A stretch of 56,273 nucleotides of DNA from Rugosimonospora africana (GTDB lineage: Bacteria > Actinomycetota > Actinomycetes > Mycobacteriales > Micromonosporaceae), in the NCBI RefSeq assembly GCF_016862975.1, contig NZ_BONZ01000103.1, forward strand, positions 1-56,273, read 5' to 3'. Position numbers and translations under genes: made by a program. Below, piece by piece: positions 53,680 to 56,273 of the stretch. The notes below the pieces were generated by a model. The model did no database searches. It saw nothing but the letters and a program-made list of their open reading frames with translations, and was not told where the DNA came from. Each line of letters starts with the position of its first letter. Within the stretch, counting starts at the first letter, position 1.

Positions 53680-54363
53680 TCACGGCTGTCGACGAGTCAG
53701 CCAGATGGAATGATCGATCATCCATGGCGTGACCGGGCGGTGCAGCCGTCTCGTCAGTTCCTGAGCCGCCTGTTGCAGAATGCCCCGGGCCTCTGCTGGG
53801 TTGGCAGGACAGCCGTGTCGAGCCAGCCACCGCAGGATCATCCGATCGGGCTTGCTCAGGTCGTCTGATCCTGCCAGCATCCACAGATAGCCGCGACGCA
53901 CCCCATTGCTTCCTTCTCCGGGAACGGCCGCCAGGGCCTTGTTGAGCTCGTCGAAGCGCCGACAGTCGCCGATGATCCTCGGGACAGCTGAAAGGTCGGG
54001 TACGTCGTGGTCGATGAGGATCCCCGCGTAACGCAGTGCGGCGTCGGTCTTCCGGATTCCACCTCTGGTCGAGGTGAGCTGTCGGTTGGTGTCGGCCCGT
54101 AACGTCGCGGCGCTGGGATATCGATCGAGTAGTGCCTGAAGTGGGAGCGGATCGGGCGGCAGGGGCGCGGTGGCCGCCACCGAGGGATGCTGGTCGTTGT
54201 TCCGCTCGGCGACTCGACGAACGAGCGGCGCCACGACCTCGTCATATCGCGCTGAGATCGACCAGACGGCGTCAATCACACAGTATGAGAGGCTGCTCCA
54301 CCGTCGTTCCCGGGGTTGGGGGTCGAGAGCGGCCAGAGCCTCCACCACATGGGAGAACGACAT
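53680..54363 (-). CDS. hypothetical protein, possible HhH-type fold, upstream of mcrB
   Basis: A 227-residue helical protein. It has CVIDAVWSISARYDEVVAPL near the start, TDAALRYAGILIDHDV in the middle, and LSKPDRMILRWLARHGCPAN followed by TPWMIDHSIWL near the end; the conserved Asp and Arg suggest a helix-hairpin-helix glycosylase-like fold, seen as a lookalike only. It lies 148 bases upstream of mcrB in the same direction and may be co-transcribed. Function unknown; I recognise the pattern from actinomycete accessory loci but not its name. Confidence 0.72.
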   Translation of the reverse strand: MSFSHVVEALAALDPQPRERRWSSLSYCVIDAVWSISARYDEVVAPLVRRVAERNNDQHPSVAATAPLPPDPLPLQALLDRYPSAATLRADTNRQLTSTRGGIRKTDAALRYAGILIDHDVPDLSAVPRIIGDCRRFDELNKALAAVPGEGSNGVRRGYLWMLAGSDDLSKPDRMILRWLARHGCPANPAEARGILQQAAQELTRRLHRPVTPWMIDHSIWLTRRQP

Positions 54364-54516
54364 GCGTCACATGATGCCCGACCCGCGAGCGCACCCGGCA
54401 TCGACCAACAGGTCTCTCCCACTTGACCCGTCGCAGACGGCATGATGTCGACGCCAAACGATGCTCGGCGACTGGTGCTGCGTCGCGCAGCGTCCGCCCG
54501 GTCGTACGGTTGCGTC

Positions 54517-54783
54517 ATGAGTTTGAGCGGGCAGCCTGGCCTGGATGAGGTCGAAGCGCTGTTCGAGGCGGTCGTCGAGGGGCGTGTGAGTCGGGATGAG
54601 GCCGACCGTTGGGCTGCGGGTTGGGTCGCAGACGACAGCCTCGTCTGGGATGACCTGACCCGGTGGGCGCTGAACCTGCTGTACGGCATCGACCTGCCGG
54701 CTGGGCCGGATGAGGGCTACCTGCACGACGATGACCAGGTCCGTGAATGGCTGACGGAGTTACAGCGTCGAAAAGCGTCATAG
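54517..54783 (+). CDS. small acidic protein, unknown
   Basis: An 88-residue acidic helical protein (DEVEALFEAVVEGRVSRDEA, YLHDDDQVREWLTELQRRK) with a Trp-rich middle (WAAGWVADDSLVWDDLTRWAL). ATG 54517 is used rather than 54442 since the extension is Arg-rich and out of character. This compact acidic type recurs in Streptomyces and Micromonospora, sometimes as an immunity-like protein, but I cannot place it. It is divergent from the 227-residue gene across a 153-base gap. Confidence 0.65.
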   Translation: MSLSGQPGLDEVEALFEAVVEGRVSRDEADRWAAGWVADDSLVWDDLTRWALNLLYGIDLPAGPDEGYLHDDDQVREWLTELQRRKAS

Positions 54784-55129
54784 ACGTGACACGCAGCGCC
54801 CGACCGGTCGCCACTCGCCGAACCTCGCCCCGCGCGATCACCAGCTTCACCTCAGACAAAGAACTCCTGGACGACAGCAGGGCGGTGCGCTTGATAACCG
54901 GTGAGGTGGCCAAGTTGAGTCCGGAGCATCTGTTCTGTGTCAGCGGGCCAGATCACCGAGTCTGGGGCACGTCCAGCGCGGGTGCCGTCCGGCCGGTCTG
55001 GCCCGTCGGGGCGCACTTCTTATCGAGTTCATTAGCGCGCCCGCGGCTGGCCTGCCTTGCCGCCGCGTCGGGCACGGCACGGGCACGCCGAGTGCCCTCA
55101 CCTTGTCGCATCAGATGTTTTACAGCCCG
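54784..55129. other. 346-bp intergenic region, nothing recognised
   Basis: No frame has coding character and no repeat, promoter or RNA was recognised between the acidic-protein gene and the small leftward genes. Confidence 0.5.
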
Positions 55130-55351
55130 CTATGGCAGAGCGACAGAGACGCGACACAGGTCTCCGGTGGCCTCGATACGAGCCTTCGCGGTGATGCGCT
55201 CGTCGCGGGCCTCCGCGTCGATGATCGTACGGGTGAGAGCCTCGGTCGCGGCTTGTGGAAGGTGGCCGACGAAGGTGGCGCTGAGAAACACGCCCACGCG
55301 CGGGTCGGTGTTCAGCTCGACGAGCGTGAGCCGGGCAGACATGTGGTTCAC
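55130..55351 (-). CDS. small hypothetical protein, 73 residues
   Basis: The frame encodes a compact beta-alpha-beta-like sequence (ARLTLVELNTDPRVGVFLSA ... ALTRTIIDAEARDERITAKA). ATG 55351 or the second Met at residue 4 could start it. It lies 45 bases downstream of the 136-residue gene on the same strand and is probably co-transcribed with it. No family recognised; composition supports coding more than the opposite-strand frame does. Confidence 0.5.
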   Translation of the reverse strand: MNHMSARLTLVELNTDPRVGVFLSATFVGHLPQAATEALTRTIIDAEARDERITAKARIEATGDLCRVSVALP

Positions 55352-55396
55352 GTCGGCTCCGGCCGGTGTGCTCAGTCGAATGGCTTGGCTGGCGCG

Positions 55397-55807
55397 CTAG
55401 AACGACCGTATGGCCAACTGCGCTGCCGGATCGGTCGACACGTCGATGTCGACCCAGCGGTCACCCACGAGCCGATGCCGGCGCGCGTGCACACCCTCAG
55501 GCATCTGGCCCCGGGCAACGCTTCCGACCGCGCGACCGACCGACCGGAGCAAACCGGGCCGGCCACGGCCGATGCCTTTGCCCAACAACGCGATCCGCTC
55601 CGGAGGTTGCGGGATACCGGCTCGCTCAAATTCCACACGCAGGTCCGCCTCGACCTCTTTACCAGTCTTGCCGGCACTGCGTTTCCGGATGCGCGTCACG
55701 ATTTCCTGGCGGCGGCGTGCGACCTCGCGCCACGCCGTCCAGCCGTTACCGGCCGCGGACTTTGCCTCGGGCGTCTCCACGGCGCCACTGTAAGCGTCCG
55801 CACCCAC
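55397..55807 (-). CDS. small basic hypothetical protein, 136 residues
   Basis: A basic protein with a helical Arg/Glu-rich segment (WREVARRRQEIVTRIRKRSA, EVEADLRVEFERAGIPQPPE) and a C-terminal beta-rich part (HRLVGDRWVDIDVSTDPAAQ). The start at 55807 may not be exact. It pairs with the 73-residue gene downstream. The helix followed by a short beta region could be a small DNA-binding or toxin-antitoxin-like module, but no family or motif is recognised. Confidence 0.5.
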   Translation of the reverse strand: MGADAYSGAVETPEAKSAAGNGWTAWREVARRRQEIVTRIRKRSAGKTGKEVEADLRVEFERAGIPQPPERIALLGKGIGRGRPGLLRSVGRAVGSVARGQMPEGVHARRHRLVGDRWVDIDVSTDPAAQLAIRSF

Positions 55808-55971
55808 TCGTAGTGACCCTGAAGAGAGATCTCACGCCGATGAAGTCAGGGGGCTACCATCCCGCTGCCGTCGACCCGGGGAACAGTGCGGCGCCGGGGC
55901 CGCCACTACTTGCGGACCGCCACCTCACCCACGCCCAGTGATCGCGGCAAGCTGGGTTCGAAAGTCGAGGT

Positions 55972-56011
55972 GAGTCGCGGACGAGTGACGCAGGGGGCTC
56001 GTCCGCGACTC
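55972..56011. terminator. 14-bp perfect stem-loop terminator
   Basis: GAGTCGCGGACGAG (55972-55985) and CTCGTCCGCGACTC (55998-56011) form a perfect stem with a 12-base loop. It is 90 bases beyond the stop of the leftward FG-GAP gene, so it most likely terminates that transcript before it reaches the next leftward genes. Confidence 0.82.
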
Positions 56012-56100
56012 GTGTACTCCTCTATGCCGGCCGTAAGGACGACGATCTCGGACGCCTCGAATCGCGTGGGTGACGCGGTTCCGGCCGCGGCTGGTTGGTA

Positions 56101-56273
56101 CTACCCGAGCATTACCCAGTTGCTGGTGCCGTTGACCGCGATGAGGTCGGCGAGTCCGTCGCCGTTGATGTCGGCGCTGATGGTGGTCTTGGTGCCAGAA
56201 AAGCTCGCGTTGGACCATTGTGTGGAGATGCTGAAGCTTGTTCTGGCTGACAGTTTGACCCATGCGCTGGTGT
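56101..56273 (-). CDS. FG-GAP/VCBS repeat protein, C-terminal end (partial)
   Basis: The minus strand is open from the window edge to TAG at 56101-56103 and encodes a terminal repeat with TTISADINGDGLADLIAVN, the calcium-binding D-x-N-x-D-x3-D loop of FG-GAP/VCBS repeats, ending GTSNWVMLG. Such repeats build beta-propellers in secreted actinomycete proteins, often next to lytic or adhesive domains; the catalytic part lies outside the window. The gene has no start codon here and so is easily missed. The terminator at 55972-56011 follows it. Confidence 0.85.
   Translation of the reverse strand, partial: TSAWVKLSARTSFSISTQWSNASFSGTKTTISADINGDGLADLIAVNGTSNWVMLG

Noticed and set aside
1-56273. 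tRNA genes, CRISPR arrays and integrase genes
   Set aside because: No T-loop-type tRNA sequence, no regularly spaced repeats, and no recombinase motifs were found on either strand by eye.

Overview
The window is high-G+C DNA with GTG starts, ATGA/GTGA gene overlaps and actinobacterial protein families (MobF relaxase-helicase, NB-ARC/TPR regulator, FG-GAP repeat protein, peptidase and deformylase fusions). It looks like an accessory region of an actinomycete, probably Micromonosporaceae- or Streptomyces-like; the genus cannot be fixed from sequence alone. No rRNA, tRNA, CRISPR array or integrase was seen.

Layout. (1) 43-9318: mobility remnants. A complete MobF (TraA/TrwC-type) relaxase is followed by an IS1380-family element (4557-6862) with a TTAG target duplication, a frameshifted transposase and a DUF2716 passenger gene, then a small coiled-coil gene and a two-gene unit of unknown function. 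(2) 9319-13732: a long gene-poor stretch with strong inverted repeats, two small orphan genes and a DUF4365 pair. (3) 14018-36921: a dense 23-kb conflict/defence cluster. A leftward operon encodes a GHKL (MORC/Hsp90-like) ATPase, a Z1-domain helicase-like ATPase, a PD-(D/E)XK protein, AIPR, a sigma-factor-like/alpha-CTD-like protein and a GIY-YIG-like protein. A rightward operon encodes a second Z1 protein, a second PD-(D/E)XK protein, a third, very divergent GHKL ATPase and two proteins of unknown function. Between the two Z1 arms lie a cytosine-5 DNA methyltransferase fused to an EndoIII/MutY-like domain with an iron-sulfur loop, another GHKL ATPase and a Vsr endonuclease. (4) 37336-47168: a membrane protein; an XRE-peptide deformylase fusion beside an M24-aminopeptidase-like protein; an NB-ARC/TPR protein with an N-terminal amyloid-type motif; an IS256 remnant; and a leftward run of a small effector-like protein carrying the same amyloid motif at its C-terminus, purM and an IF-2B-like gene. 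(5) 47788-54783: a CoiA-like nuclease, a T4-beta-family protein, McrC and McrB (type IV restriction) with a companion gene, and a small acidic protein. (6) 55130-56273: two small genes, a 14-bp stem terminator and the 3' end of an FG-GAP repeat protein running off the window.

How it may work (inference). The central cluster resembles the restriction-modification-like neighbourhoods with MORC/MutL-type ATPases, Z1 helicases and AIPR described by comparative genomics: the methyltransferase would mark self, the GHKL and Z1 ATPases would detect and remodel unmarked DNA, and the PD-(D/E)XK and GIY-YIG proteins would cut. Two complete but non-identical Z1 arms around one methyltransferase that carries its own glycosylase-like domain is the most unusual feature. 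The second candidate is the amyloid-motif pair: an NLR-like sensor (41319-43547) and a predicted membrane-active effector (46749-47168) that share a 17-residue motif with identical spacing, with an N-terminal-methionine-processing-like pair (deformylase fusion plus M24 protein) next to the sensor.
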